NCBI GenBank assembly: GCA_900547085.1
Contig: URFI01000001.1
Coordinates: forward strand, 1 to 48,631
Direction: 5' to 3'
From: an uncultured Prevotella sp.
Lineage (GTDB): Bacteria; Bacteroidota; Bacteroidia; Bacteroidales; Bacteroidaceae
DNA: 48,631 bases
Numbering within the stretch: position 1 is the first letter of the stretch; each line of letters begins with the position of its first letter. The notes beneath the pieces are model-generated. The model ran no database searches. It worked only from the letters and a program-made list of their open reading frames with translations, and was not told the DNA's origin. Positions 23,347 to 32,311 of this stretch are shown here, piece by piece. Both the position numbers and the translations under genes were made by a program.

Positions 23347-26300
23347 ATGGCAACATTTAGGACAACAATGCTAATGGCATTGGCATTATCCTCCGCCAGT
23401 CTTTCGTATGCAGACGCTACTGTTACCCCCATGGTGACTACGGCTCAGCAGCAGGCTGCGTGTAAGGGTACTATTATGGATGCGAAAGGCGACCCTATCA
23501 TTGGGGCGTCTATCGTAGTGAGTGGACAAAAGAAAGCCACGATTAGTGACGTGGATGGTAACTTTACGCTGCCAGATGTGGCAACGGGAACCACGCTCAC
23601 CATTTCGTATGTGGGCTACAAGACCCAGACGGTGGTGTGGAATGGAAAAGACCTTTCTATCACACTGCATGAGGATGCCGAAAGTCTTGAGGACGTAGTG
23701 GTAGTGGGTTATGGTACTCAGAAGAAGGTTAACCTTACGGGTGCCGTGTCGGTAGTGAACAAGAAGACATTAGAGTCGCGCGCCGTCACCAGTGTGGCAC
23801 AGGCGTTGCAAGGTGCCGTACCAGGACTGAACTTTAACGTGGGCAACGGTGGTGGCTCATTGGACCACCGTATGTCCATGAACATCCGTGGTACAGGTAC
23901 CATCGGTGAAGGTTCCAACGCTTCGCCACTGGTGCTGATTGATGGTACCGAAGGCGACCTGTACTCCCTGGCACCCAACGACATCGAGAGCATCTCTGTG
24001 TTGAAGGATGCTTCGGCAAGTGCCATTTATGGTTCGCGTGCAGCCTTTGGTGTTATTTTGGTGACAACCAAGAGCGGTAAGGACGGACGCGCAAGTATTT
24101 CGTACAACGGTAACATGCGTTTCTCAACAGCTACGCAAGTGCCGGAGATGCCCAACTCGTACGACTTCGCACGCTATTGGAACGATGCAGCTGCCAACAA
24201 TGGTGAGGGTGCGCCGTTTAATGAGGAAACGTTGAAAAAGATTCAAGACAACATCAACGGAACGCTCAAGGAAGAAGACAAAGGCCTTACCAAGTGGAGT
24301 GGTTATGCCGCTAATGAGCCATGGGCGATGTACACTGGTTCTTGGGCAAATACCGACTGGTTCAAGGAGATGTACAAGAGCAACGTACCCTCACAAGAGC
24401 ATAACGTTTCTATCAGCGGTGGCGCAAAGAACGTGAACTACTATGTAAGTGGTACATGGCTTAACCAGCACGGATTGATACGTCACGGCAAGGACATACT
24501 CAACAAGTACAACTTTACAACGAAGGTGAATGCCGATGTCACCAAGTGGCTCTCCATCTCGTACAGCAACAAGTGGAACCGCGAGACATTCAATCGTCCA
24601 TCCTACATGACGGGACTTTTCTTCCATAACATCGCACGCCGTTGGCCTACCAACCCCATCTACGACCCACACGGACACTATGTGCATGGCAACGAGATCA
24701 TCCAGATGGAAGATGGCGGATTGGATAAAACCACCACTGACAAGCTGTTCCAGCAACTGGTGTTTGAGTTCAAGCCACTCGCTGGTTGGAAGATACGTTT
24801 GGAGGGCAATTACAACACCACCAACTATCACAACCACTGGGACGTACTGCCTATCTACTATCACGACCCACAGGAACTACTCACCCCAGCCGCATGGAGC
24901 GGTGACTACAAGGCAGGCAAGTCGAACGTAGGCGAGAGCATGAGCCGCACCAATTACTTCAACGGTCGTTTCTACACCGAGTATGCATTCACGCTCAACG
25001 AAAAACATGACCTGAAGTTGTTAGGTGGTTTGGATATGGAATCGAACCTGTACACCACATTGTCGGCATCGCGTGCCGACCTCATCACACCCTTGGTGCC
25101 TACGCTCAACAACGCCACTCACAAGGATGTTCATCCCGGCTTTGGCAACAATCAATGGGCAACCATGGGTATGTTTGCTCGTGTGAACTATGCTTATGAT
25201 TCGCGCTACTTGGCTGAGTTCTCTATCCGCCGCGACGGTTCTTCACGTTTCATCGGTGACAAGACATGGGCTACTTTCCCATCGTTCTCTTTAGGTTGGA
25301 ACATGGCACGCGAGGCATTCTTTGAACCACTAACCAAGACTGTACAGACGTTGAAGTTGCGTGGCTCATGGGGAACATTGGGCAACACCAACATCCAAGC
25401 ACTATATCCATGGTTCCTCAGCCAGCCTGTATGGGCAACAGCTTCAAGTTGGCTCATTGACGGACAGAAACAAAACGTTGCAGGTGTTCCTGGATTGGTA
25501 TCGCCGAATCTGACATGGGAAACCGTACGCTCTTGGAACGTGGGCTTGGACTTCGGCATGTTCGACAACCGACTGCAAGGTAACTTCGATTACTTTGTGC
25601 GCAACACAAGCGACATGGTGGGACCCGCTCCCGTAAAACCTTCTATCTTGGGCGCAGGACAACCTAAAGAAAACAACAGTGACTTACGCACCAATGGCTG
25701 GGAGCTGGAAGTGAGTTGGCGCGACCATATCGGTGATTTCAACTATGGAGTGAAGTTAGTAATGTCTGACGACATACAAACCATCACACGCTACTACAAT
25801 CCTAACCGCTTGCTGTCACGATGGTGTGAAGGCCAGCGCATGGGCGACATTTGGGGATATCAAGTAGAGGGCATCGCACAGTCGGACAAAGAGATGAGCG
25901 ACTGGCTTGCCAACAATAAACCATCATGGGGTTCAAACTGGGCTGCTGGTGACGTGATGTATAAAGACTTGAATGGCGATAAGAAGGTAAACAATGGTGA
26001 AAACACCTACGAAAACACAGGCGACTTGACCGTTATCGGTAATTCAATGCCACGCTATCGCTTTGGTATTACCATGGACGCATCGTGGAAAGGATTCGAC
26101 TTCCTGCTCTTCTTACAAGGTGTAGGCAAGCGCGACTTCTGGGACAACTCTCCTTACAGCACTGGTGCTAACCACGGTATGTGGCAGGCAGCCGCCTTCA
26201 AGGATCACCTTGATTACTGGCGTCCGGCAGATGATAAGAACTTCGGTCCTAATCCTGGCGCCTTCTATCCACGTCCTCTCTTCGGTAATGGATGGAAGAA

Positions 26301-26562
26301 CTTCCAAACCAGCGACCGCTATTTGCAGAATGCAGCTTACATGCGCATTAAGAACATTCAGTTGGGTTATACCTTACCGGTTGGATTGACAAGCGCATGG
26401 GGACTTAACAGAGTGCGTTTCTATATCTCTGCAGAGAACTTGTACACGTTCACTAAATTGAATAAAATCTTTGATCCAGAAGCAACTGGAGGCGACTGGG
26501 GACCAGGAAAGATTTACCCTCTGCAAAGGGTTTTGTCTTTTGGTTTGAATCTTAACTTTTAA
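23347..26562 (+). CDS. SusC-like TonB-dependent transporter, second pair
   Basis: A 1071-residue SusC/RagA-family outer-membrane transporter. A signal peptide (to about SYAD) is followed by the carboxypeptidase-D-like domain (CKGTIMDAKGDPIIGASIVV), TonB-box-like EDVVVVGYGTQKKVNLTGAV, the plug with VLIDGTEGDLYSL and KDASASAIYGSRAAFGVILV, and the barrel ending LSFGLNLNF. The plug lacks an STN domain, so it is not an ECF transducer. It begins 1 kb downstream of susA with its own promoter and is paired with a SusD-like gene 12 bp on. It has only distant likeness to the first SusC by eye, and no enzyme gene follows, so its substrate cannot be told; an alpha-glucan ligand is possible from position alone. 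Confidence 0.94.
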   Translation: MATFRTTMLMALALSSASLSYADATVTPMVTTAQQQAACKGTIMDAKGDPIIGASIVVSGQKKATISDVDGNFTLPDVATGTTLTISYVGYKTQTVVWNGKDLSITLHEDAESLEDVVVVGYGTQKKVNLTGAVSVVNKKTLESRAVTSVAQALQGAVPGLNFNVGNGGGSLDHRMSMNIRGTGTIGEGSNASPLVLIDGTEGDLYSLAPNDIESISVLKDASASAIYGSRAAFGVILVTTKSGKDGRASISYNGNMRFSTATQVPEMPNSYDFARYWNDAAANNGEGAPFNEETLKKIQDNINGTLKEEDKGLTKWSGYAANEPWAMYTGSWANTDWFKEMYKSNVPSQEHNVSISGGAKNVNYYVSGTWLNQHGLIRHGKDILNKYNFTTKVNADVTKWLSISYSNKWNRETFNRPSYMTGLFFHNIARRWPTNPIYDPHGHYVHGNEIIQMEDGGLDKTTTDKLFQQLVFEFKPLAGWKIRLEGNYNTTNYHNHWDVLPIYYHDPQELLTPAAWSGDYKAGKSNVGESMSRTNYFNGRFYTEYAFTLNEKHDLKLLGGLDMESNLYTTLSASRADLITPLVPTLNNATHKDVHPGFGNNQWATMGMFARVNYAYDSRYLAEFSIRRDGSSRFIGDKTWATFPSFSLGWNMAREAFFEPLTKTVQTLKLRGSWGTLGNTNIQALYPWFLSQPVWATASSWLIDGQKQNVAGVPGLVSPNLTWETVRSWNVGLDFGMFDNRLQGNFDYFVRNTSDMVGPAPVKPSILGAGQPKENNSDLRTNGWELEVSWRDHIGDFNYGVKLVMSDDIQTITRYYNPNRLLSRWCEGQRMGDIWGYQVEGIAQSDKEMSDWLANNKPSWGSNWAAGDVMYKDLNGDKKVNNGENTYENTGDLTVIGNSMPRYRFGITMDASWKGFDFLLFLQGVGKRDFWDNSPYSTGANHGMWQAAAFKDHLDYWRPADDKNFGPNPGAFYPRPLFGNGWKNFQTSDRYLQNAAYMRIKNIQLGYTLPVGLTSAWGLNRVRFYISAENLYTFTKLNKIFDPEATGGDWGPGKIYPLQRVLSFGLNLNF

Positions 26563-26574
26563 TAATTGGAAATT

Positions 26575-28668
26575 ATGAAATACGGTATAAAAAATATTTT
26601 AAGTGGAGGAATGGTCATAGCATGTACCAGCTTGATGCTGACAGCGTGCAACGACTTCTTAGACAGGGCACCTCTGGACCAAGTGTCTCCCGGCGACTAT
26701 TACAAAAACGCCGACCAATTGGGTACGTTTACGTGGAATTATTATCAAACTATCTTTCCCAACAACATTGGTTGGTGGGCAGGTGTAGCCACTTACGACA
26801 ACGGAACCGACAACCAGGCAACGACCAACGGTAATGCAGGCATGTTCTTGCAAGACCAGTGGAAGGTGCCTACGGCAGGCGGCATCGGCTTCAACGCCAT
26901 CCGTGATGTCAACAAATTTATCAATGAGCAGGAAGCTAAGATAAAAGCGGGAGCCGTAGAAGGTGATAAAAAGCTGATAGAACAATACATCGGCGAGGCT
27001 TACTTCATCAGAGCCATGCTCTATTACGGCAAGCTGCAAAACTATGGCGACTTCCCTATTCAATTAAAGGAACTGAACATTGATGCCGACTTGGCGGAGG
27101 CAAGCAAGCGCATGCCTCGTAACTTGGTGGCACGCCAGATATTGTCAGACATGGACAAGGCTATATCTATGTTGCAAGAAAAACCAGCCAATGGCGGAAA
27201 ATTGCGCATCAACAAGTATGCCGCTTTGGCGGTGAAGTCGAGAATGGCACTATATGAAGGTACCTTTGAGAAATACCACAGAGGTACTGGACGTGTGCCT
27301 GGTGATGCCAATTGGCCAGGAAAGGACAAACCTTGGAACAAAGACTTCAAGATTAACCAACAAGAAGAAGTTGACTTCTTTTTAACGCAAGCCATGGATG
27401 CCGCCAAGCAGGTGTCTGATGCTGTTGGGCTTTCGACAGTGAACAGCCATCAAATGAATCCTACAAAGAGTGGTGAGTATGGTGGTTGGAATCCTTACTA
27501 TGATATGTTTGCTTCGCCTGATTTGAACAAATACCCAGAAGTGTTGATGTGGAGACAGTTTAATGCAGATATCAGTGTGGCTCACCTTACATCCAACAAG
27601 TTGCGGACAGGCTCGCAGACGGGATGGACAAGAGGCTTGGTAGAGTCGTTCTTGATGAAGAATGGTCTGCCTATCTACGCCCGAGAATCTGGATACCAAG
27701 GTGACAAGTCGATTGACTTGGCAAAGACCAACAGGGACGAGCGTCTGCAATTGTTTGTATTTGGCGAATCGGACGTGTTGGCTTCAGACCCGAATAGTAT
27801 TACGGTATATAATGAGCAAGCAAAGAAAAAGAATCTACCTACAGTTGAGCTTGTCAAGCTGGGCATTGCCAATATCATCATAGAGGATGCCGAGATCAAG
27901 GATAACACTGGCTACAGACAACGCAAATTTTACAACTACGACCCAGCCATGCAGTTGGGACAGACTTTCTCGGATGTCTCAGGACAGATATTGGTACGCG
28001 TGGAAGAAGCAATGCTTAACTATATCGAGGCTTCTTACGAGAAGACAGGTGGTATTGATGCCACGGCACGGAAGTATTGGACACAATTGCGCGAACGTGC
28101 TGGCATTACAGCTTCTATTGAAACAACCATCAACGCTACCGACATGAACCGCGAAGCAAACGTAAACACACCTTCGTACGACTGGGGTGCATTCTCGGCA
28201 GGTAATCCTATCAACGCTACACTGTATTCTATCAGACGTGAGCGCAGAAGCGAGTTGGCAGGTGAGGGTTATCGCTTTGATGACCTCATTCGTTGGGCTG
28301 CTTTGGATCAGGTGAAGAATTACCAAATAGAAGGTGTGAACTTCTGGGATGAGATGTATAAGAATAAGGTGTTCGAGTATAAAGCTAAAGATGATAAAGG
28401 CAATGAAGTAGTGAAGAGCTATATCGTTGCTGATGGTGGCGACAAGGCTACCATGTCTTCTAAGGAGCTTACAAAGTACTATCGCCCCTATCAGGTAAAC
28501 AAGAAATACAACCTGTATGATGGATATACATTCTATCAGGCTCACTACCTGTCTCCATTCTCTATTCAGGAGATGAAGGTATGTTCGCCAGATGGTTCAG
28601 TAGAAAATACATACCTTTACCAAAATATTTATTGGCCGACAACTCCTAATGGAGAGGCTGAGAAGTAA
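26575..28668 (+). CDS. SusD-like outer-membrane lipoprotein, second pair
   Basis: A 697-residue RagB/SusD-type lipoprotein, longer than the usual 500-600. The ATG at 26575 (MKYGIKNIL) is used; a TTG nine bases upstream would only add MEI. The lipobox is LMLTAC with Cys25. Family features include YIGEAYFIRAMLYYGKLQNYGDFPI near residue 140, LVRVEEAMLNYIEASYEKTGG, YWTQLRERAGI and SIRRERRSELAGEGYRFDDLIRWAALDQ. The C-terminal 100 residues after the last motif form an extra segment (FWDEMYKNKVFEYKAKDD to NGEAEK). It partners the SusC-like protein immediately upstream, capping that barrel and binding its glycan. A hairpin terminator follows 32 bp after the stop. Confidence 0.92.
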   Translation: MKYGIKNILSGGMVIACTSLMLTACNDFLDRAPLDQVSPGDYYKNADQLGTFTWNYYQTIFPNNIGWWAGVATYDNGTDNQATTNGNAGMFLQDQWKVPTAGGIGFNAIRDVNKFINEQEAKIKAGAVEGDKKLIEQYIGEAYFIRAMLYYGKLQNYGDFPIQLKELNIDADLAEASKRMPRNLVARQILSDMDKAISMLQEKPANGGKLRINKYAALAVKSRMALYEGTFEKYHRGTGRVPGDANWPGKDKPWNKDFKINQQEEVDFFLTQAMDAAKQVSDAVGLSTVNSHQMNPTKSGEYGGWNPYYDMFASPDLNKYPEVLMWRQFNADISVAHLTSNKLRTGSQTGWTRGLVESFLMKNGLPIYARESGYQGDKSIDLAKTNRDERLQLFVFGESDVLASDPNSITVYNEQAKKKNLPTVELVKLGIANIIIEDAEIKDNTGYRQRKFYNYDPAMQLGQTFSDVSGQILVRVEEAMLNYIEASYEKTGGIDATARKYWTQLRERAGITASIETTINATDMNREANVNTPSYDWGAFSAGNPINATLYSIRRERRSELAGEGYRFDDLIRWAALDQVKNYQIEGVNFWDEMYKNKVFEYKAKDDKGNEVVKSYIVADGGDKATMSSKELTKYYRPYQVNKKYNLYDGYTFYQAHYLSPFSIQEMKVCSPDGSVENTYLYQNIYWPTTPNGEAEK

Positions 28669-28699
28669 GAGCAGTAGTTTATTTATGCAATCTTTTAGT

Positions 28700-28734
28700 G
28701 GGAGGCAGTCAACCAAGAGCGGTGATTGCCTCCC
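28700..28734 (+). terminator. Hairpin terminator after the second SusD gene
   Basis: GGGAGGCAGTCA (28700-28711) pairs with TGATTGCCTCCC (28723-28734) over 12 bp with one G-U pair and an 11-base loop. The T-tract is poor. It separates the nutrient genes from the ribosomal-protein promoter. Confidence 0.65.
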
Positions 28735-28876
28735 GCCTTGCTTGAGTGGTATGAGGATGGTGATGTGCAGTTTGCTTGTCCTATGCTTATATTTCATTAA
28801 TCGTCTCATGCGCCATGTTAACAATACAAAACAACGTTAAATAACTTTAATTAGAAAAATTGGTTCATGAACACTT

Positions 28877-28907
28877 TTTGCATATTGACATATAATGTGT
28901 ACTTTTG
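28877..28907 (+). promoter_or_regulatory. rplM: Promoter of the rplM ribosomal-protein operon
   Basis: TTTG at 28877-28880 and TACTTTTGC starting at 28900 are exactly 19 bp apart, a full match to the Bacteroidota housekeeping promoter TTTG-N19-TAnnTTTGC. It predicts a leader of about 138 nt before rplM. Confidence 0.85.
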
Positions 28908-28913
28908 CAGACC

Positions 28914-29051
28914 GATTATTTCGGGGATGAACTTAGAGTCCCCTGTGCGGATGTGTTAATAGTGGTGCTTTTGGCCGAGCATCACGGTTAGTGAATCGTT
29001 CGTACATGAGTGAAATAAAAACGTTTTTTAGTAGTAAAATTTAAATTTTTA
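28914..29051 (+). promoter_or_regulatory. rplM: Structured leader RNA of rplM, candidate autoregulatory element
   Basis: The untranslated leader can form GGGGA with TCCCC (28923-28927, 28939-28943) and an 8-bp stem GTGGTGCT with AGCATCAC (28962-28969, 28978-28985, one G-U pair) closed by an 8-base loop. Ribosomal-protein operons are often controlled by such leaders; that L13 binds here is inference. Confidence 0.45.
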
Positions 29052-29513
29052 ATGGACACATTAAGTTACAAGACTATTTCCGTCAACAGGGAAACAGCTC
29101 AAAAAGAGTGGGTCGTAGTAGACGCAACCGACCAGATTGTTGGTCGCCTTTGCTCAAAGGTCGCTAAGTTGCTGCGTGGCAAGTACAAGCCAACTTTCAC
29201 TCCTCATGTTGATTGTGGAGACAATGTCATCATCATCAATGCCGAGAAAATCAAGTTCTCTGGCAAGAAAGAAACAGACAAACTTTATACACGTTATACC
29301 GGTTATCCTGGTGGACAGCGTTTCAATACCCCTGCTGAGCTTCGTACTCGCAAGAACGGTGTTGACAAGATTGTTCGTCATGCCGTGAAAGGTATGCTGC
29401 CAAAGGGCCCGTTGGGACGCTCTTTGCTGAGCAACCTGTATGTATTCGAAGGCGCTGAGCACGACAAGGCTGCACAGAAGCCTAAGGCTATCGATATTAA
29501 CCAGTATAAATAA
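29052..29513 (+). CDS. rplM: 50S ribosomal protein L13
   Basis: A 153-residue L13, at the family's usual length, binding 23S rRNA early in large-subunit assembly. Motifs: WVVVDATDQIVGRLCSKVAKLLRGKYKP at the N-terminus, the signature DNVIIINAEKIKFSGKKETDK, YTRYTGYPGGQR, and AVKGMLPKGPLGRSLLSNLYVFEGAEHDKAAQKP near the end. The gene is first in an operon with rpsI, which starts 9 bp after its stop, the near-universal rplM-rpsI pairing. It has a strong promoter and a structured leader. Confidence 0.98.
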   Translation: MDTLSYKTISVNRETAQKEWVVVDATDQIVGRLCSKVAKLLRGKYKPTFTPHVDCGDNVIIINAEKIKFSGKKETDKLYTRYTGYPGGQRFNTPAELRTRKNGVDKIVRHAVKGMLPKGPLGRSLLSNLYVFEGAEHDKAAQKPKAIDINQYK

Positions 29514-29522
29514 TAAGGAAAG

Positions 29523-29909
29523 ATGGAAGTAATCAATGCAATAGGCCGTCGCAAGAGCGCCATCGCTCGCGTATACCTCACTGAAGGTACCGGCAAAATA
29601 ACGATTAACAAAAAAGATATTGAAACCTATTTCCCATCAGCTATCTTGCGTTACGTGGTTAAACAGCCATTGGAAACACTTGAGGTTGAAGGAAAATATG
29701 ACATCAAGGCCAACCTTGATGGTGGCGGATTCACAGGTCAGAGCCAGGCACTTCGCCTCGCCATTGCCCGTGCGCTCGTCAAGTTGAATGCTGAAGATAA
29801 GAAGGTGTTGAAGGACAATGGATTCTTGACACGTGACAGCCGTGCTGTTGAGCGTAAGAAGCCAGGACAGCCAAAGGCCCGTCGTCGCTTCCAGTTCAGT
29901 AAGCGTTAA
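29523..29909 (+). CDS. rpsI: 30S ribosomal protein S9
   Basis: A 128-residue S9 of the small subunit, normal length. It opens MEVINAIGRRKSAIARVYLTEG, carries the signature DGGGFTGQSQALRLAIARALVKL, and ends in the basic tail KPGQPKARRRFQFSKR that reaches the ribosomal P site. It is co-transcribed with rplM. The 223-bp gap to rpsB holds an octamer repeat array, unusual inside a translation gene cluster. Confidence 0.98.
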   Translation: MEVINAIGRRKSAIARVYLTEGTGKITINKKDIETYFPSAILRYVVKQPLETLEVEGKYDIKANLDGGGFTGQSQALRLAIARALVKLNAEDKKVLKDNGFLTRDSRAVERKKPGQPKARRRFQFSKR

Positions 29910-29919
29910 TGAGGAGAGT

Positions 29920-30030
29920 AGTTGACAAGTTCACGAGTAGACAAGTTGACGAGGTGATACTTCTAAACTTGTAAACTTGCAAACAGTTAACTCGTACACT
30001 TACAAGCTATCAACTCGTAAACTGATCACC
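29920..30030. repeat. Octamer repeat array between rpsI and rpsB
   Basis: AGTTGACA, AGTTCACG, AGTAGACA and AGTTGACG follow one another from 29920 in 8-bp register; after AGGTGATA the orientation flips to AACTTGTA, AACTTGCA, AACTCGTA and similar units from 29966 to 30027. The units are the same as in the array at 11270-11511. AGGTGAT and ATCACC at the inner left and outer right ends also pair. Confidence 0.75.
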
Positions 30031-30132
30031 CGTTTAGTATCTAAATCCTCGAGATTTCCCATGCGTGGCGAACTACTCGAAGATTGGTTCTAATCAACTA
30101 AAAAGAAAGTAAACAATTTAAAGAAAAGAAAA

Positions 30133-31023
30133 ATGTCAAGAACAAATTTTGACCAATTATTGCAGGCAGGTAGCCACTTCGGACACCTCCGTCGCAAATG
30201 GAATCCAGCCATGGCTCCCTATATCTTCATGGAGCGCAATGGTATTCACATCATCGACCTGAACAAAACGGTTGCAAAGATAGACGAAGCAGCCGAAGCT
30301 TTGAAACAGATTGCGAAGTCTGGTAGGAAGGTTTTGTTTGTCGCTACTAAAAAACAAGCTAAGGACATCGTAGCCGAGAAGGCTGCATCTGTAAACATGC
30401 CATACGTGAATGAGCGTTGGGCTGGTGGTACACTCACCAACTTCCCAACCATTCGTAAGGCTGTGAAGAAAATGACAAACATCGACAAGTTGATGGCTGA
30501 TGGCACGTTCGAAAACATTTCCAAGCGTGAGTTGCTTCAGATTACACGCCAACGCGCCAAGTTAGAGAAGAACTTGGGTTCTATTGCCGACCTTACACGC
30601 TTGCCTTCTGCACTGTTCGTTGTAGACGTATGCAAGGAACACATCGCCGTGAAGGAAGCCAATCGCTTGGGTATCCCCGTGTTCGCTATCGTTGACACCA
30701 ACTCAGATCCTAAGAACATCGACTTCGTGATTCCCGCAAATGATGATGCGAAAGATTCTGTAGAAGTAATCTTGACTGCTTGCTGCCAAGCCATCGCTGA
30801 GGGTTTGGAGGAGCGCAAGGCTGAAAAGGCTGATGAAAAGGCTGCTGCCGAGCAACAAGAGGAAGCTGCAGAGGCAAAACCGAAGCGCGCTCGCAAGGCT
30901 CGCAAGCAGACCGAAGAGGCTGAAAAGGCTGAAGAAACAGAGGAAGTAGCAGACAAGACTGAACCTGCAAAGGAAGAAAACAAGGAAGCTGAAGCTAAAG
31001 AAGAAGCTCCTGCTGCTGAATAA
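30133..31023 (+). CDS. rpsB: 30S ribosomal protein S2 with long charged C-terminal tail
   Basis: Small-subunit protein S2, 296 residues. The first 230 residues are a normal S2: NFDQLLQAGSHFGHLRRKWNPAMAPYIF, VLFVATKKQAKDIV, NERWAGGTLTNFPTIRKAVKK and LPSALFVVDVCKEHIAVKEANRLGIPVFAIVDTNSDP. The final 65 or so are low-complexity Ala/Glu/Lys with a basic patch (KPKRARKARK), making it longer than the roughly 240 residues of E. coli S2; such tails are seen in Bacteroidota. It is followed by tsf after 126 bp that include a hairpin, the conserved rpsB-tsf arrangement. Confidence 0.98.
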   Translation: MSRTNFDQLLQAGSHFGHLRRKWNPAMAPYIFMERNGIHIIDLNKTVAKIDEAAEALKQIAKSGRKVLFVATKKQAKDIVAEKAASVNMPYVNERWAGGTLTNFPTIRKAVKKMTNIDKLMADGTFENISKRELLQITRQRAKLEKNLGSIADLTRLPSALFVVDVCKEHIAVKEANRLGIPVFAIVDTNSDPKNIDFVIPANDDAKDSVEVILTACCQAIAEGLEERKAEKADEKAAAEQQEEAAEAKPKRARKARKQTEEAEKAEETEEVADKTEPAKEENKEAEAKEEAPAAE

Positions 31024-31034
31024 TCATATTGAAT

Positions 31035-31107
31035 AGAGAAGAACGAAGGGGGAAAGGTATGTTCTTTACATATCTGGTGCGCTCTTCATTCTTCTCTGTC
31101 CTTTTTT
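31035..31107 (+). terminator. Hairpin with T-tract between rpsB and tsf
   Basis: AGAGAAGAACGAAG (31035-31048) pairs with CTTCATTCTTCTCT (31084-31097) with one mismatch; CCTTTTTT follows. The 35-base loop makes it weaker than a textbook terminator. It probably lowers or tunes read-through into tsf. Confidence 0.55.
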
Positions 31108-31149
31108 ATAAAAGATTAATATTAACCCAATAAATAAGATTTTTATATT

Positions 31150-32142
31150 ATGGCTGTAACAATTGCTGATATACAAAAGCTTCGTAAAATGACCGGCGCT
31201 GGTTTGGCTGATTGCAAGAAAGCGTTGACCGAAGCTGCTGGTGACATGGACAAGGCTGTTGAGTTGGTTCGTGAACGCGGACTGGCTATCGCTGCCAAGC
31301 GTTCTGATCGTGAGACCTCAAACGGTTGTGTGCTCGTGAAAGTTGACAAAGACTTCGCTGCAATGATTGCTTTGAAGTGCGAAACCGACTTCGTAGCTAA
31401 CGGCAAGGACTTCATCGAGTGTACACAAAACATCCTCGACGCTGCCGTTGCTGCTAAGGCCAAGACCATCGATGAAATCCTTACTTTGAAGCTTGCAGAT
31501 GGAAAAGATGTTGCCACAACTGTTAAACTTCGTTCTGGTATCACAGGCGAGAAGATGGAGTTAGATGGCTATCGTTTCCTCGAAGGAGAAAACATCGAGG
31601 CATACAACCACATGAACAAAAACATCTTGTGCACGATGGTTCAGACCAACAAACCTGCTGAAGAGCAGGCTCACAACATCGCCATGCAGGTTGCTGCGAT
31701 GAACCCTGTGGCCTTGAATGAAGAAAACGTTTCGCAAGAAGTGAAAGATGCTGAGTACAAGGTGGCCGTAGAGAAGACCAAAGAAGAGCAGATTGAGAAG
31801 GCTGTTTCAGCCGCATTGAAGAAAGCTGGCTTCAACTTGTATATCGCTGAGAGCGAGGAACACATGGAGGAAGGCCTCCGCAAGGGTGAGATTACCGCTG
31901 AGCAAGCAGAAGAGATTCGTAAGATTAAGGCTGAAACAGCAGCTGACAAGAAGGAGAATCTGCAAGAAAACATGATTCAGAATATTGCTAAAGGGCGTAT
32001 GAACAAGTTCTTCAAGGAAAACTGCTTGTTGAACCAAGAATATATCCAGGACAGCAAAATCACTGTTTCTGAATATCTGAAACAGGCTGACAAGGATTTG
32101 GAAATCGTCGATTTCAAGCGTTTTAGCTTGCGTGCTGATTAA
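31150..32142 (+). CDS. tsf: Translation elongation factor Ts
   Basis: A 330-residue EF-Ts, the guanine nucleotide exchange factor of EF-Tu in the cytoplasm. The N-terminal UBA-like domain reads IADIQKLRKMTGAGLADCKKAL, followed by AVELVRERGLAIAAKRSDRE and the core motif MIALKCETDFVAN that contacts EF-Tu. NIAMQVAAMNPVAL marks the second core subdomain. The C-terminal part (YIQDSKITVSEYLKQ) is also typical. Length fits Bacteroidota members, somewhat more than E. coli's 283. It ends the translation cluster; an intrinsic terminator follows 40 bp later. Confidence 0.98.
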   Translation: MAVTIADIQKLRKMTGAGLADCKKALTEAAGDMDKAVELVRERGLAIAAKRSDRETSNGCVLVKVDKDFAAMIALKCETDFVANGKDFIECTQNILDAAVAAKAKTIDEILTLKLADGKDVATTVKLRSGITGEKMELDGYRFLEGENIEAYNHMNKNILCTMVQTNKPAEEQAHNIAMQVAAMNPVALNEENVSQEVKDAEYKVAVEKTKEEQIEKAVSAALKKAGFNLYIAESEEHMEEGLRKGEITAEQAEEIRKIKAETAADKKENLQENMIQNIAKGRMNKFFKENCLLNQEYIQDSKITVSEYLKQADKDLEIVDFKRFSLRAD

Positions 32143-32181
32143 GAAATAGCTTCCCAGCAAGGAAGATTTGTGACATAGAAA

Positions 32182-32214
32182 AGTCCGGTTGAGTATCTCT
32201 CAATCGGGCTTTTT
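32182..32214 (+). terminator. Intrinsic terminator after tsf
   Basis: AGTCCGGTTGAG (32182-32193) pairs with CTCAATCGGGCT (32199-32210), a 12-bp stem with two G-U pairs and a 5-base loop, followed by TTTT. Confidence 0.85.
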
Positions 32215-32247
32215 GCGTTTATCTTCGCTACTTCTTCTAATTTGTAG

Positions 32248-32255
32248 TATCTTTG
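32248..32255 (+). promoter_or_regulatory. Promoter -7 box (TATCTTTG) of the FAH-porU-porV genes
   Basis: TATCTTTGC matches TAnnTTTGC and lies 57 bp before the FAH-family start. No well-spaced TTTG -33 box is seen. Confidence 0.55.
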
Positions 32256-32311
32256 CAGCATACCAAATTGCAGCTGCCGGCTGCGTAGAATCAATAGAAA
32301 GAATCAAAGGG

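Noticed and set aside
32189..32311. N-terminal membrane segment on the FAH-family protein
   Set aside because: The upstream extension reads through the tsf terminator and the TATCTTTGC promoter box; the family starts at MKIFAVGMNY.
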